From NCBI RefSeq assembly GCF_900215375.1, contig NZ_OBEF01000003.1:1-64000 (forward strand): a DNA stretch of 64,000 bases. Reading direction: 5' to 3'. Positions 11,078-19,612 of the stretch are shown piece by piece. The position numbers and the translations under genes were made by a program. How positions within the stretch are numbered: position 1 is the first letter of the stretch; the number at the start of each line of letters is the position of its first letter. The notes under the pieces are model-generated. The model saw nothing but the letters and a program-made list of their open reading frames with translations. It did no database searches and was not told the origin of the DNA. The stretch is from Enterobacter sp. CC120223-11. GTDB taxonomy: Bacteria; Pseudomonadota; Gammaproteobacteria; Enterobacterales; Enterobacteriaceae.

Positions 11078-11812
11078 TTACAGCTTCATCAGCTGGCGAA
11101 ACTCTTTCACTTTGCTGCGGCTCACCGGTACCTGAAATTCGAGATCCCGCAGGCGCAGAATATAGGTGTTATTGAACCACGGCTCTATCTCACGGATTTT
11201 ATTGAGATTGACGCAGTAGGAGCGATGACAGCGAAAGAAGTGCGCGGCCGGCAGCTTGCTGCAAAACTCCGTAATGTTCATCGGCATCACCCATGACTCG
11301 CGCTTCGTGTAAACGAACGTCATCTTTTCGTGTGCTTCGGCATAGTAGATATCGTGGATTGGCGTGACGTAAATCTTCTCATCGCGTATGAGATTGATGG
11401 TGTCGTTTTCCCGCTGCGGGCTGATGGCCTGGCCGTGACCTGTGGCCTGCGGCAGGGCGGCGTTTTCCAGCTTTTGCAGCATCGTCACAATGCGTGATTC
11501 CTGATACGGCTTCAGAATATAGTCGAAGGCTTCCAGTTCAAACGCTTCCACCGCATGCTCTTTCCACGCGGTGATAAACACGATAAACGGCTTGTGGGCG
11601 AACTGGCTGATGTTCTGCGCCAGCAGCACGCCGTCGAGCGACGGAATATTGATATCGAGGAAAATGGCATCTACGCGGTTATGCTGCAGGAATTTCAGCA
11701 CGTCCAGTCCGTCGTCAAAGGTGCCGACAATCTCCATCTGGCTGTGCTCTTTAATAAGCCAGGTCAGCTCCTGCTGAGCCAGCACTTCATCTTCAACAAT
11801 AATGACTTTCAT
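11078..11812 (-). CDS. ypdB: LytTR response regulator YpdB (PyrR)
   Basis: Response regulator of the YpdA/YpdB pyruvate-sensing system, which in E. coli activates the transporter gene yhjX. The 244 residues equal the E. coli length. The receiver domain (1-120) has acidic residues E7-D8 and the phospho-acceptor D53 (FLDINIPS) and K103-type KPY. A LytTR DNA-binding domain occupies about 140-244 (FFRCHRSYCVNLNKI, VPVSRSKVKEF). It begins 9 bases after the ypdA stop, so the two are co-transcribed. The AraC gene ypdC, downstream in E. coli, is absent; glk follows directly. Confidence 0.95.
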   Translation of the reverse strand: MKVIIVEDEVLAQQELTWLIKEHSQMEIVGTFDDGLDVLKFLQHNRVDAIFLDINIPSLDGVLLAQNISQFAHKPFIVFITAWKEHAVEAFELEAFDYILKPYQESRIVTMLQKLENAALPQATGHGQAISPQRENDTINLIRDEKIYVTPIHDIYYAEAHEKMTFVYTKRESWVMPMNITEFCSKLPAAHFFRCHRSYCVNLNKIREIEPWFNNTYILRLRDLEFQVPVSRSKVKEFRQLMKL

Positions 11813-11821
11813 ACGACGTCC

Positions 11822-13519
11822 TTATGTCAGCAGGCTGGTGGTGGCCGTGCCCGACGTGCGCTGGTTCGGCACGTAAAAAGCAATCTCTGTGCCGGGCTCC
11901 AGGCGACGGATATGCAGTCCTTCGCCGTAAAGCAGCGTCACGCGGTGATGCACGTTAAGCAGGCCGATTTTATTGCCCGGCATTTCGTTGGCTTCGACTC
12001 GCGCAATCACCGCAGGATCGATACCGTGCCCGGTATCCCGCACGCTGATACGCACGCGGTTGCCGCTTTCGGCAATGCTGATGGTCACCACGCCTTTGCC
12101 CTTGCAGGGCTGAATGCCGTGGACGATGGCATTTTCAACCAGCGGCTGGATCAGCAGGCTTGGGATCAGGCAGTTCACCTCATCGTCGATGTCGTAGATA
12201 ACCGTCAGCTTATCGCCAAATCGCGCCTGCTCGATGGCGATGTAGTCCTTGATCTGATACAGCTCTTTGCGGATGTCTATTTGCTCATCGTCCTTCAATT
12301 CAATGTTATAGCGCAGATAGCGTGACAGGTTGAAAATCAGCTGCCGGGCGGTGTCCGGATTGAGACGAATCGAGGATGAGATAGCATTGAGCGCGTTAAA
12401 CAGAAAATGAGGATTAATTTTGCTTTGCAGCGCGCGCAGCTCTGCCTTATTTGCCATTTCGCGCAGCTGTTCGGTGCGTGACACCTCCAGCTGAGTGGAG
12501 ATGATCTGCGACAGGCCGACCGCCATCTCCTGCAACGATGAAGTGATCTGGTGGGCGTGACGGTAATAAATTTTCAGCGTGCCGGTGACGATGCCCTTCT
12601 CCCACAGCGGGATGATGAGCAGGGAATGGATCTCCGGCGTGCGCCAGGCTTCGTCGTCGTTACGGATGATGATTTTACCCTCGCGCAGCGCCTGTTGCGT
12701 GCGCGGGCTAATCCCGGGATCGTTGTGCTTATAATTGGCTTCGCCAACGCCCACGTAGGCCAGCACTTTGTCGTTATCGGTGATGGCAACGGCGTCGGCG
12801 TGAATATCCTGACGAATGATGTCGCACACCTGACGCAGGGATTCGCTGTTCACATTGCGAAACAGCGGCAGCGTCTTGTTAGCGATATCCAGCGCGACTC
12901 TGGCCTGCCGCCCGGCAATGTCCTCTTTTTCTTTTTCCACGCTCTGCACCAGCAGCACGATAAAACCGATGCAGACGCTGCCGAAGATCATTGGCACGCC
13001 GATTTTTGCGACGATATCGAGGCCGAGTGAGATCGTCGGTGCCCAGACCACAACCAGGATCATGGTCAGCGTTTCACACAGCATCCCGCCCAGGATCCCC
13101 GCTCGCCAGTGCTTCTCTTTGGGGATTTTTCGGTTGATCCAGCCCGAAAGCAGCCCGGCAATAATGCTGGTGATAAAGCAGGGCACAGCCGTCACGCCGC
13201 CGATGTCTATCAGGTAACGGTGCGTCCCGGCAATCAGCCCGGTGATGGCCCCGACCCACGGGCCAAAAAGAATGCCGCCGGACATCACCGCGATAATACG
13301 CACGTTGACCAGCGAGCCTTCCACATGCACGCCGGACCAGGTGCTGAATAATGCAAACAGGGAGAAGATCGCCGTAACCGCCAGCAGCTCTTTTGGCGTA
13401 TGGGCGGACTTGTGCAGCAGCTCGCGAAACAGCCGGATGCGGATGAGGAAGAACAGGCAAATCAGCATCAGGGCGGCCCGGTCAAAAACCGCCAACAGCA
13501 TGTTAAAAATTTCGTGCAT
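11822..13519 (-). CDS. ypdA: sensor histidine kinase YpdA (PyrS), LytS family
   Basis: Membrane sensor kinase reported to respond to extracellular pyruvate. An N-terminal 5TMR-LYT membrane module (about residues 1-190) is followed by a GAF-like domain (about 210-350), the dimerisation/phospho-acceptor region with H371 in [14 protein letters not shown], and an HATPase domain with N-box [10 protein letters not shown] and G-box RDTGHGID. The ATG at 13519 (MHEIFNML) gives 565 residues, the E. coli length; the frame is open 21 codons further but without a ribosome site. First gene of a two-gene leftward operon with ypdB, divergent from alaC across 387 bases. Confidence 0.95.
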   Translation of the reverse strand: MHEIFNMLLAVFDRAALMLICLFFLIRIRLFRELLHKSAHTPKELLAVTAIFSLFALFSTWSGVHVEGSLVNVRIIAVMSGGILFGPWVGAITGLIAGTHRYLIDIGGVTAVPCFITSIIAGLLSGWINRKIPKEKHWRAGILGGMLCETLTMILVVVWAPTISLGLDIVAKIGVPMIFGSVCIGFIVLLVQSVEKEKEDIAGRQARVALDIANKTLPLFRNVNSESLRQVCDIIRQDIHADAVAITDNDKVLAYVGVGEANYKHNDPGISPRTQQALREGKIIIRNDDEAWRTPEIHSLLIIPLWEKGIVTGTLKIYYRHAHQITSSLQEMAVGLSQIISTQLEVSRTEQLREMANKAELRALQSKINPHFLFNALNAISSSIRLNPDTARQLIFNLSRYLRYNIELKDDEQIDIRKELYQIKDYIAIEQARFGDKLTVIYDIDDEVNCLIPSLLIQPLVENAIVHGIQPCKGKGVVTISIAESGNRVRISVRDTGHGIDPAVIARVEANEMPGNKIGLLNVHHRVTLLYGEGLHIRRLEPGTEIAFYVPNQRTSGTATTSLLT

Positions 13520-13906
13520 AGAAGTGCCACAGCCAGGAATGGAACCAATATGATAAAAAACCTCGTCGGCGATAGCCAGCAATCACGTCGGGAGCAGAAC
13601 GGGGAAAAGGCGCAATTAAAAAAGGGGATAATGTCTGTGCGCCTGCAAAAGCAGGTTATTAAGGGGATTTGGCGTTTTTTCAGGTAAATAAGTTGATAAT
13701 GAACTGTGGCTCATTATTTTCATAAGCCGTTAAAACGGGCTGGCAGGGTATCTGCTTTGTGATTAAAACTTCCTCATTTCAGCTCGCACAACTATTTTTA
13801 CACCGCCCTCTCGACAGCAGGAAAAAATTCAGGTTATTTTCGTGAATGCCACACAGGTGGCAGCGTCGCTCGGACGGTCCGGGCGCTCACGTTATCCGAG
13901 GAATTT
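13520..13906. other. Divergent ypdA-alaC control region
   Basis: 387 bases without a gene. Close to alaC an inverted repeat, CGCTCGGAC (13867-13875) and GTCCGGGCG (13877-13885), could form a hairpin just before the alaC ribosome site CCGAGGAA. A short repeat CCACACAGGTGG precedes it. No assured promoter or small-RNA gene was recognised. Confidence 0.5.
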
Positions 13907-15145
13907 ATGGCTGAGTTCAAACCTGAACGCCGTTTTACCCGCATCGACAGGCTTCCCCCTTACGTATTCAACATCACCGCTGAACTGAAGATGGCTGCGC
14001 GTCGGCGCGGCGAAGACATCATCGACTTCAGTATGGGTAACCCTGACGGTGCCACACCGCCGCACATTGTTGAAAAACTGGTTACCGTGGCCCAGCGCCC
14101 GGACACCCACGGCTATTCCACCTCTCGCGGTATTCCACGCCTGCGCCGCGCAATATCGCGCTGGTATCAGGAACGCTACGACGTGGAGATCGATCCGGAA
14201 AGCGAAGCCATCGTCACCATCGGCTCAAAAGAGGGGCTCGCGCATTTAATGCTGGCGACGCTCGATCATGGCGACACCGTTTTGGTGCCGAATCCAAGCT
14301 ACCCCATTCACATCTACGGCGCGGTCATTGCCGGGGCACAGGTACGCTCGGTGCCGCTGGTGGAGGGCGTTGATTTCTTTAATGAACTCGAACGCGCTAT
14401 CCGTGAAAGCTACCCGAAACCGAAGATGATGATCCTCGGCTTCCCGTCGAACCCGACCGCGCAGTGCGTCGAGTTGGATTTCTTCGAGAAAGTGGTGGAG
14501 CTTGCGAAGCGCTACGACGTGCTGGTGGTTCACGATCTGGCCTATGCCGATATCGTTTACGACGGCTGGAAAGCGCCGTCCATTATGCAGGTGCCCGGGG
14601 CGAAGGACGTGGCGGTGGAGTTTTTCACCCTCTCCAAAAGCTACAATATGGCAGGCTGGCGTATCGGCTTTATGGTTGGCAACCCGGAGCTGGTCAGTGC
14701 GCTGGCGCGTATCAAAAGCTATCATGATTACGGCACCTTCACACCGCTGCAGGTGGCGGCCATCGCTGCACTGGAAGGCGATCAGCAGTGCGTGCGCGAT
14801 ATCGCCGCGCAGTATAAACGCCGCCGCGACGTGCTGGTAAAAGGCCTGCACGAAGCGGGATGGATGGTGGAGATGCCGAAGGCGTCGATGTACGTCTGGG
14901 CGAAGATACCTGAGCAGTACGCCGCCATGGGCTCGCTGGAGTTTGCGAAGAAAATGCTGCATGACGCGAAAGTCTGCGTCTCGCCGGGGATTGGTTTCGG
15001 CGATTACGGTGACACACACGTACGCTTTGCGCTGATTGAAAACCGTGACCGCATCCGCCAGGCCATTCGCGGTATCAAAGCGATGTTCCGCGCAGACGGC
15101 TTGCTGCCAGCGGCGAGCAAAGCGGCGACGGAAGACGCTGAGTAA
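13907..15145 (+). CDS. alaC: glutamate-pyruvate aminotransferase AlaC
   Basis: PLP-dependent class I aminotransferase making alanine from pyruvate with glutamate as amino donor; with AlaA it supplies most alanine in E. coli. The 412 residues equal the E. coli length and are almost identical in sequence. The substrate/PLP motifs are visible: [22 protein letters not shown], and the Schiff-base lysine near residue 244 in [11 protein letters not shown]. Ribosome site GAGGAA lies 5 bases before the ATG. A GC-rich hairpin just upstream could influence translation. Two REP-like elements and a terminator follow. Confidence 0.97.
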   Translation: MAEFKPERRFTRIDRLPPYVFNITAELKMAARRRGEDIIDFSMGNPDGATPPHIVEKLVTVAQRPDTHGYSTSRGIPRLRRAISRWYQERYDVEIDPESEAIVTIGSKEGLAHLMLATLDHGDTVLVPNPSYPIHIYGAVIAGAQVRSVPLVEGVDFFNELERAIRESYPKPKMMILGFPSNPTAQCVELDFFEKVVELAKRYDVLVVHDLAYADIVYDGWKAPSIMQVPGAKDVAVEFFTLSKSYNMAGWRIGFMVGNPELVSALARIKSYHDYGTFTPLQVAAIAALEGDQQCVRDIAAQYKRRRDVLVKGLHEAGWMVEMPKASMYVWAKIPEQYAAMGSLEFAKKMLHDAKVCVSPGIGFGDYGDTHVRFALIENRDRIRQAIRGIKAMFRADGLLPAASKAATEDAE

Positions 15146-15151
15146 TATCAA

Positions 15152-15236
15152 TTGCCCGGCGGCACTTCGTTTGCGCGGGCCTACAAAATCCATTTCTTTT
15201 CGTAGGCCGGGTCAGCGTCAGCGCCACCCGGCAGCT
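15152..15236. repeat. Pair of REP/BIME-type elements
   Basis: GCCCGGCGGC...GCGCGGGCCTAC (15153-15184) and GTAGGCCGGGTCAGCGTCAGCGCCACCCGGC (given here in part; 15201-15231) are oppositely oriented palindromic units of the enterobacterial REP family, placed just after alaC. Confidence 0.75.
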
Positions 15237-15250
15237 ACACCCAGAAATGC

Positions 15251-15280
15251 AAACAGGAGCCAAAAGGCTCCTGTTTTTTA
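15251..15280. terminator. Bidirectional terminator between alaC and ypdK
   Basis: AAACAGGAGCC-AAAA-GGCTCCTGTTT followed by a T run. It can end both the rightward alaC and the leftward ypdK transcript. Confidence 0.85.
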
Positions 15281-15295
15281 ACTGCATGCTCAGGG

Positions 15296-15367
15296 CTAAA
15301 TCATCAGGGCGAAGGTGCCGGCCCAGACGATGACCATAAAAGAGATGCCCATAATAAAGTATTTCAC
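15296..15367 (-). CDS. ypdK: small membrane protein YpdK (23 residues, GTG start)
   Basis: A 23-codon frame encoding one hydrophobic helix (KYFIMGISFMVIVWAGTFAL). It differs from the E. coli small membrane protein YpdK at a single residue by recollection, and sits at the same place beside alaC. The initiation codon is GTG at 15367-15365, preceded by GGAG 9 bases upstream. A function is not known. It ends 15 bases before the terminator shared with alaC. Confidence 0.85.
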   Translation of the reverse strand: MKYFIMGISFMVIVWAGTFALMI

Positions 15368-15555
15368 GTCACATCACTCCGCGTATGTTTTGATACGCCC
15401 TAATGAAAACTATCCTGACTGAGTATAGAGAGCTGACACCGCCTCAGATAAAACTGGGATTTGTCCTGTTTTACCCTTCGGCATCACCTCAGAATGCTGA
15501 GCTTCATGTGCTCCAGACGGCGCTAATGTACGCTTAAAAATGAGGGGTGACAAGC

Positions 15556-15693
15556 ATGATTTTTTTATTAATTTTTAGTTACTTACGAGTGTCGTGGAAC
15601 GGCGACACATTAGTTTCGGCCTGCAATAAATCCCTTTCTGGCGACGTTAAAAAATGCGGCAAACTGAGCGGTAGTACCGCATTGAAATTATAG
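15556..15693 (+). CDS. possible small protein, 45 residues, unknown
   Basis: ATG at 15556 has a good ribosome site (GAGGGG, 8-base spacing). The frame encodes a hydrophobic N terminus (MIFLLIFSYL) followed by a polar, K/S-rich tail with two cysteines, stopping at TAG 15691. No family recognised. Base use does not settle whether it is translated; it could equally be chance or the leader of an untranslated RNA. Confidence 0.25.
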   Translation: MIFLLIFSYLRVSWNGDTLVSACNKSLSGDVKKCGKLSGSTALKL

Positions 15694-15716
15694 GGTTTTT
15701 ACGCGAAGCGAAGAAA

Positions 15717-15748
15717 GTGAGCCAGCAAAAAGGATGCTGGCTCAGCAG
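15717..15748 (-). terminator. Terminator of the nfr cluster
   Basis: Read leftward: TGAGCCAGC, a 9-base T-rich loop, GCTGGCTCA, then CTTTCTT. It lies 10 bases beyond the stop codon of the DUF4434 gene. Confidence 0.65.
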
Positions 15749-15758
15749 AGAAAAGCGA

Positions 15759-16652
15759 CTAACGGTATTGCAGAATGCCCTGAGCCGCAGGCAGATAACG
15801 CAGAGAGAACCAGACCACGTCTTTGCCACAGCGGGAAGTTTGGGCCAGCTGGGCCGCCATTTGTTTGGCTGCCATGGGCTGCGCGCTAAACGTTTTGCCT
15901 GGCGTCACGTCAAAAACCTCATACACGGTGCCGCGAGCGGGCGACGTGGCGTGACAGCCTGCTGCCGCGTCCAGATACAGCTGACGCTGGGTCGGGTTCA
16001 GCGTTTTGACGCCCAGACCATCCTGCACCCACACGCCGATCCGCAGTTTTTCAATCTCAGCGATCATCGCGGCATAGCCTTCAGGCGTCATGTTGCCCGC
16101 AAAGAAGCTGCTGATATACACCGGTTTGTTGTCGTGTTTTGCCAACAGTTGGCGCGTGTCGCTGAGCCAGGCAAGCAGTTCGACACGCCTCTCCGGGCTG
16201 CGCCAGTTCAGATCGTCGATTTCCGCACTCAGGTACCAGCCGTCAGGCCGAAAGTCAGGCGAGTCCGACCAGCGTTTTGCCTGCTGCAAATCGGCCACGC
16301 GCAGGCGACCAAGATAGTGCTTCAGCGCGGCAGCTGACTGCTTCTGGCGGGAGAAAAACTCCGGGTCGGCATTGAGGCCAACGATCACCTTCAGTCCTGC
16401 TGATTGCGCGGCGGCGGCCCGCTGCCTGAGCTGCTGGCTGCCGTTTTCATCGGCAAAAGCGGTGCCGTACTGCGTCCATTGCAGCACCAGCGTATCGAAT
16501 CCCTGGCGATGCAGCTTCTGCATCAGCGTCGACCACTGTTCAGCAGAAACGCCGCTGTCGCGTAGCTGCGGCTGCCAGAACACGGCTTTCATGGCGTTCG
16601 CCCAGGGGCTTGCCAGCAGCGCCAGCAGCAAAAGGTGGCGTAGTTTCAGCAT
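15759..16652 (-). CDS. periplasmic DUF4434 protein, YbcH-like (nfr cluster)
   Basis: A 297-residue secreted protein: signal peptide of about 20 residues (LRHLLLLALLASPWANA) and a mature part that resembles a TIM-barrel glycoside-hydrolase fold of the DUF4434 type (DTLVLQWTQYGTAF, LKVIVGLNADPEF, YLSAEIDDLNW). Acidic residues in the last motif could be catalytic. In E. coli the equivalent gene ybcH follows nfrA. It overlaps the nfrA stop by one base (TAATG), indicating translational coupling. A role in trimming or handling the NfrAB polysaccharide is a reasonable inference, not shown. Confidence 0.75.
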   Translation of the reverse strand: MLKLRHLLLLALLASPWANAMKAVFWQPQLRDSGVSAEQWSTLMQKLHRQGFDTLVLQWTQYGTAFADENGSQQLRQRAAAAQSAGLKVIVGLNADPEFFSRQKQSAAALKHYLGRLRVADLQQAKRWSDSPDFRPDGWYLSAEIDDLNWRSPERRVELLAWLSDTRQLLAKHDNKPVYISSFFAGNMTPEGYAAMIAEIEKLRIGVWVQDGLGVKTLNPTQRQLYLDAAAGCHATSPARGTVYEVFDVTPGKTFSAQPMAAKQMAAQLAQTSRCGKDVVWFSLRYLPAAQGILQYR

Positions 16653-19612
16653 TACCAGTGCACTCCCACGGTGAAGAAGGCGTTATTGCGGTCACCGCCT
16701 TCCTGATTGATAGCTTTAAAGGTGCGCTGATACTCAAGGCCGAGGCTCACCTTGTGCGGCCAGGCGTTGTACTGCGATTCACCGGTCCAGATATTCCAAC
16801 GCACGCCGATGCCGCCGAGCTGGTTGGCCTGGGTTTCTTTATCGCGATAGCCGTTAGCCTGCACGTGCGCGTAAGGCTCTATCGTCTGATTACGGGCAAC
16901 CTTCTGATGCCAGCTGGCGCGGTAATCCGCCGTCCAGGCCTGATTGTCCTGACGCACGTACTGCGCGGCATCGAGATAGAGATTCTGCGCGAACCAGCCG
17001 CGGCCGTTCGGGTGCCATTCGTCGCTGAACCTGCCATTGTTGAGGAACGATGCGCTGGCGCGCAGCATGGTATCGGTTTCGCCGTGATGATGGTCGAGCG
17101 CGAACTGCTCTTCAACGGCGAAGAACAGGGTGTAATCATGCAGCGGCTTCCAGCGAAGGCCCGTGCCGAGCATCGGGTTTTTTACCGGCAGCATCACGCC
17201 ACTGTCGCCGGTGTCGGCGAACAGTCTGCTGTACACCGAGAGCATATCGCCGTTAACCAGCATATTGCGGCCAATACGGTATTCAGCCTCAAGCTGGCCG
17301 TAGCTGCGATAGCTTTGCCCCGGCGCCGCGCCGCCCACTTGCGAACTGGAGGCGCTTCGTGCGCCGCTGCGCAGGCCAATCGATGAATCGAAGTTGAAGG
17401 TCCAGCGACGGCCGATATCTTCATGCAGACGCCGGACGTCAAAACGCTCCTGATTTTGCTTCGGTGTCAGCGGCGCTACTTCCGCTTCCGCATCCAGCTC
17501 ATCCACCACCTGACGCGCATACAGCTGCGTCTGAGGAATATTGCCGAGACGCTCGTTGGCATACATCAGTTGGCGAATCAGCTGTGGATCGTCAGGCGTG
17601 GCCTTCAGCGCTTTTTCTAATGCATCACGGGAGAGGGCATACTGACGATTGCTCCACAGCGCGTAACCCAGTGCGGCCTGCGTGGCGGCGTTATCCGGCT
17701 CGATGAGCAACGCCTGACGCAAATCGGCAATGGCTTCTGGCGTGCGCTTTTGCTCCCGGTAAAGCGAGGCACGAGAGGTCAGGGCGCGTACCGTCGGCCC
17801 GGCTTCAATGGCGCGATTCAGGTCAGCAAGCGCTAACTCTGGCTGCGCGGGCAGATAACGCTTGGCGTGCAGCCACAGCCAGCTTTCGCTGTTGTCCAGC
17901 CCACGCTTTTGCGCTTCATCGATCCAGCTATCGCGTGCGACGCTGTCCCCTGCCGCCTGTGCGGTGTTGGCCGCCGCCATCACGTCTTCATCGCTCATCT
18001 GAGCGACGGGCACGGATTTCCATGCGCGCATCGCGGTAGCGTAATCCTCCACCGCATAGGCCTGATAAGCCACGGCCCGGTGCTGATAAATATCGGGCTG
18101 ACGTTGCGCAGCCTGCTGGTCCGCATAAAGCGCCAGGCCCGGAAGATCGGGACGATAGCAGTTTGCCAGACGACTCCAGGCTTCAGCGTTGTAGTGGGCA
18201 GACATGTCGCCAAGCAGTTGACGTGTGGCCTGGCAATCGGCACCTGCAAGCTGGCTTTGCAGCAGGCGCAGGTTTGCGGTCGCCAGCGGCGCACGCAGTT
18301 TCGCCATCTGCGCCGGGGTGGCTGCGTCCGGGTAGCGGTTCAGCAGCCCGGCCAGGCGCTGCATCAGCTTTTCTGTTTCCTGAGCGGCACCGGCAAACGG
18401 GTAGCGCGAAAGCAGCAGAGTGGTGGCTTCGCGGCTTTTCCCGTTTTGTATCAACTGCCAACTGAGCTGATCGAGCAGTGCGAGGCTATGAGGCGAGCGC
18501 TGATACATCTGCCGCGACAGCTTCAGTCTTTCGGCATCGTTGTGGGTGGCGGTGCTCAGGGCGTAGCGTTCCGCCAGCATTTCATCCGCCGGAACCTGGT
18601 TAAGAATATGGCGTGCTGTGGCGTAATCTTTTGCTTTCAGGGCGGCCGGGAATGCGGTTCCGGCCATGTACCGCTGGTTCGCGGCAAACTGCGGCTGATA
18701 CTGTTTCAAGGCCTGTTCCGGCGCACGTGTACGGGAGATCAGATACAGCCAGCCCTGTTCCTGCTCGGCAGACTCAAATTTTGGCTGATGCCCGGCCAGG
18801 TAGCGCCCAAGCGCGGCGTTGTCGTTACGCGTTGCCAGTGAGCCTGCCCATGCCAGCTGATAGTCCGGGCGGAGAAACAGACCTCTGGCCTGAAGCGTTT
18901 CCAGACGTGCATCCATCTGCCCGGCCAGCAGTACCTCAAACCACTGTTTTTTCTCTGTGGCGTTCAACGTCTTGCGATCGCTTTTACGCTCAAAGAGATC
19001 ATCGGCCATTGCCCAGTTTTTGTCGTAAATGGCCCGTTGCAGCACGCCGTTTTCCAGGGCCAGGCCTTCACCCGTGTGTGACAATACCGGATCAGCAAGC
19101 TGCGCCCTGGCAATGGAGAGCTGTTTCAGACGCAGGGCGTTCTGGCCCGTTTCACTGCGACACTCCACGGTGGGGGCCGCATCGCAGGCTTTTTGCTGGG
19201 CCAGCAGCTGTTCGACGTTTGTCACCGGCGTGGTTTTACGCGGAATAGCGGCCAGCTGGCCTAGTAGCCGCGTGTCGCGGGGATGCTTAGCAAGTTGCTC
19301 TTTCAGCAACTGCCTTGCCTGATCGTCATGGCCAAAATGGCGCAAAGCTTCGGCCAGATAGAGCGTTAGCGGCACACTGTCCGGCGCCCGATCGTGGATA
19401 TGGCGAAATTCTTTCAGCGCCGTTTGTTCATCATTTTGCTTCTGTGCGCGCAGGGCCTTTTCCAGATGCGGATAAATCACAAAGTGGCGGTAGTTGCTGA
19501 GATCGAGATCGGCGGCGCTGGTCCCGATGGCCTGAGGCTGTGCCAGCGCGCTGCTGCTCAGCATGGTGCCAATCAGCAGGCTAATGGCCGTGAGGGTGAA
19601 CTCCCTTTTCAT
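16652..19612 (-). CDS. nfrA: outer-membrane protein NfrA (phage N4 receptor/polysaccharide exporter)
   Basis: Outer-membrane protein of 986 residues, about the length of E. coli NfrA (990), the adsorption receptor of phage N4. A signal peptide (about 1-24, ending SSALA-QPQ) is followed by a long periplasmic stretch of TPR-like helical repeats (for example LTLYLAEALRHFGHDDQA and AIADLRQALLIEPDNAAT) and a C-terminal beta-barrel ending in HW after alternating aromatic strands. Known family work links NfrA and NfrB to secretion of an N-acetylmannosamine-containing polysaccharide. The start overlaps the nfrB stop by four bases (ATGA), as in a tightly coupled operon. Confidence 0.88.
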   Translation of the reverse strand: MKREFTLTAISLLIGTMLSSSALAQPQAIGTSAADLDLSNYRHFVIYPHLEKALRAQKQNDEQTALKEFRHIHDRAPDSVPLTLYLAEALRHFGHDDQARQLLKEQLAKHPRDTRLLGQLAAIPRKTTPVTNVEQLLAQQKACDAAPTVECRSETGQNALRLKQLSIARAQLADPVLSHTGEGLALENGVLQRAIYDKNWAMADDLFERKSDRKTLNATEKKQWFEVLLAGQMDARLETLQARGLFLRPDYQLAWAGSLATRNDNAALGRYLAGHQPKFESAEQEQGWLYLISRTRAPEQALKQYQPQFAANQRYMAGTAFPAALKAKDYATARHILNQVPADEMLAERYALSTATHNDAERLKLSRQMYQRSPHSLALLDQLSWQLIQNGKSREATTLLLSRYPFAGAAQETEKLMQRLAGLLNRYPDAATPAQMAKLRAPLATANLRLLQSQLAGADCQATRQLLGDMSAHYNAEAWSRLANCYRPDLPGLALYADQQAAQRQPDIYQHRAVAYQAYAVEDYATAMRAWKSVPVAQMSDEDVMAAANTAQAAGDSVARDSWIDEAQKRGLDNSESWLWLHAKRYLPAQPELALADLNRAIEAGPTVRALTSRASLYREQKRTPEAIADLRQALLIEPDNAATQAALGYALWSNRQYALSRDALEKALKATPDDPQLIRQLMYANERLGNIPQTQLYARQVVDELDAEAEVAPLTPKQNQERFDVRRLHEDIGRRWTFNFDSSIGLRSGARSASSSQVGGAAPGQSYRSYGQLEAEYRIGRNMLVNGDMLSVYSRLFADTGDSGVMLPVKNPMLGTGLRWKPLHDYTLFFAVEEQFALDHHHGETDTMLRASASFLNNGRFSDEWHPNGRGWFAQNLYLDAAQYVRQDNQAWTADYRASWHQKVARNQTIEPYAHVQANGYRDKETQANQLGGIGVRWNIWTGESQYNAWPHKVSLGLEYQRTFKAINQEGGDRNNAFFTVGVHW

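Larger units (their letters stand above)
15368..15758. other. Gene-poor stretch between ypdK and the DUF4434 gene
   Basis: 391 bases. Contains the ypdK promoter region, one candidate 45-codon frame (15556-15693, listed separately) and the terminator of the leftward nfr cluster. Otherwise no recognised feature. Confidence 0.6.

Noticed and set aside
17867-18841. 324-codon open frame opposite nfrA
   Set aside because: Composition-driven shadow of nfrA; no recognisable protein features.
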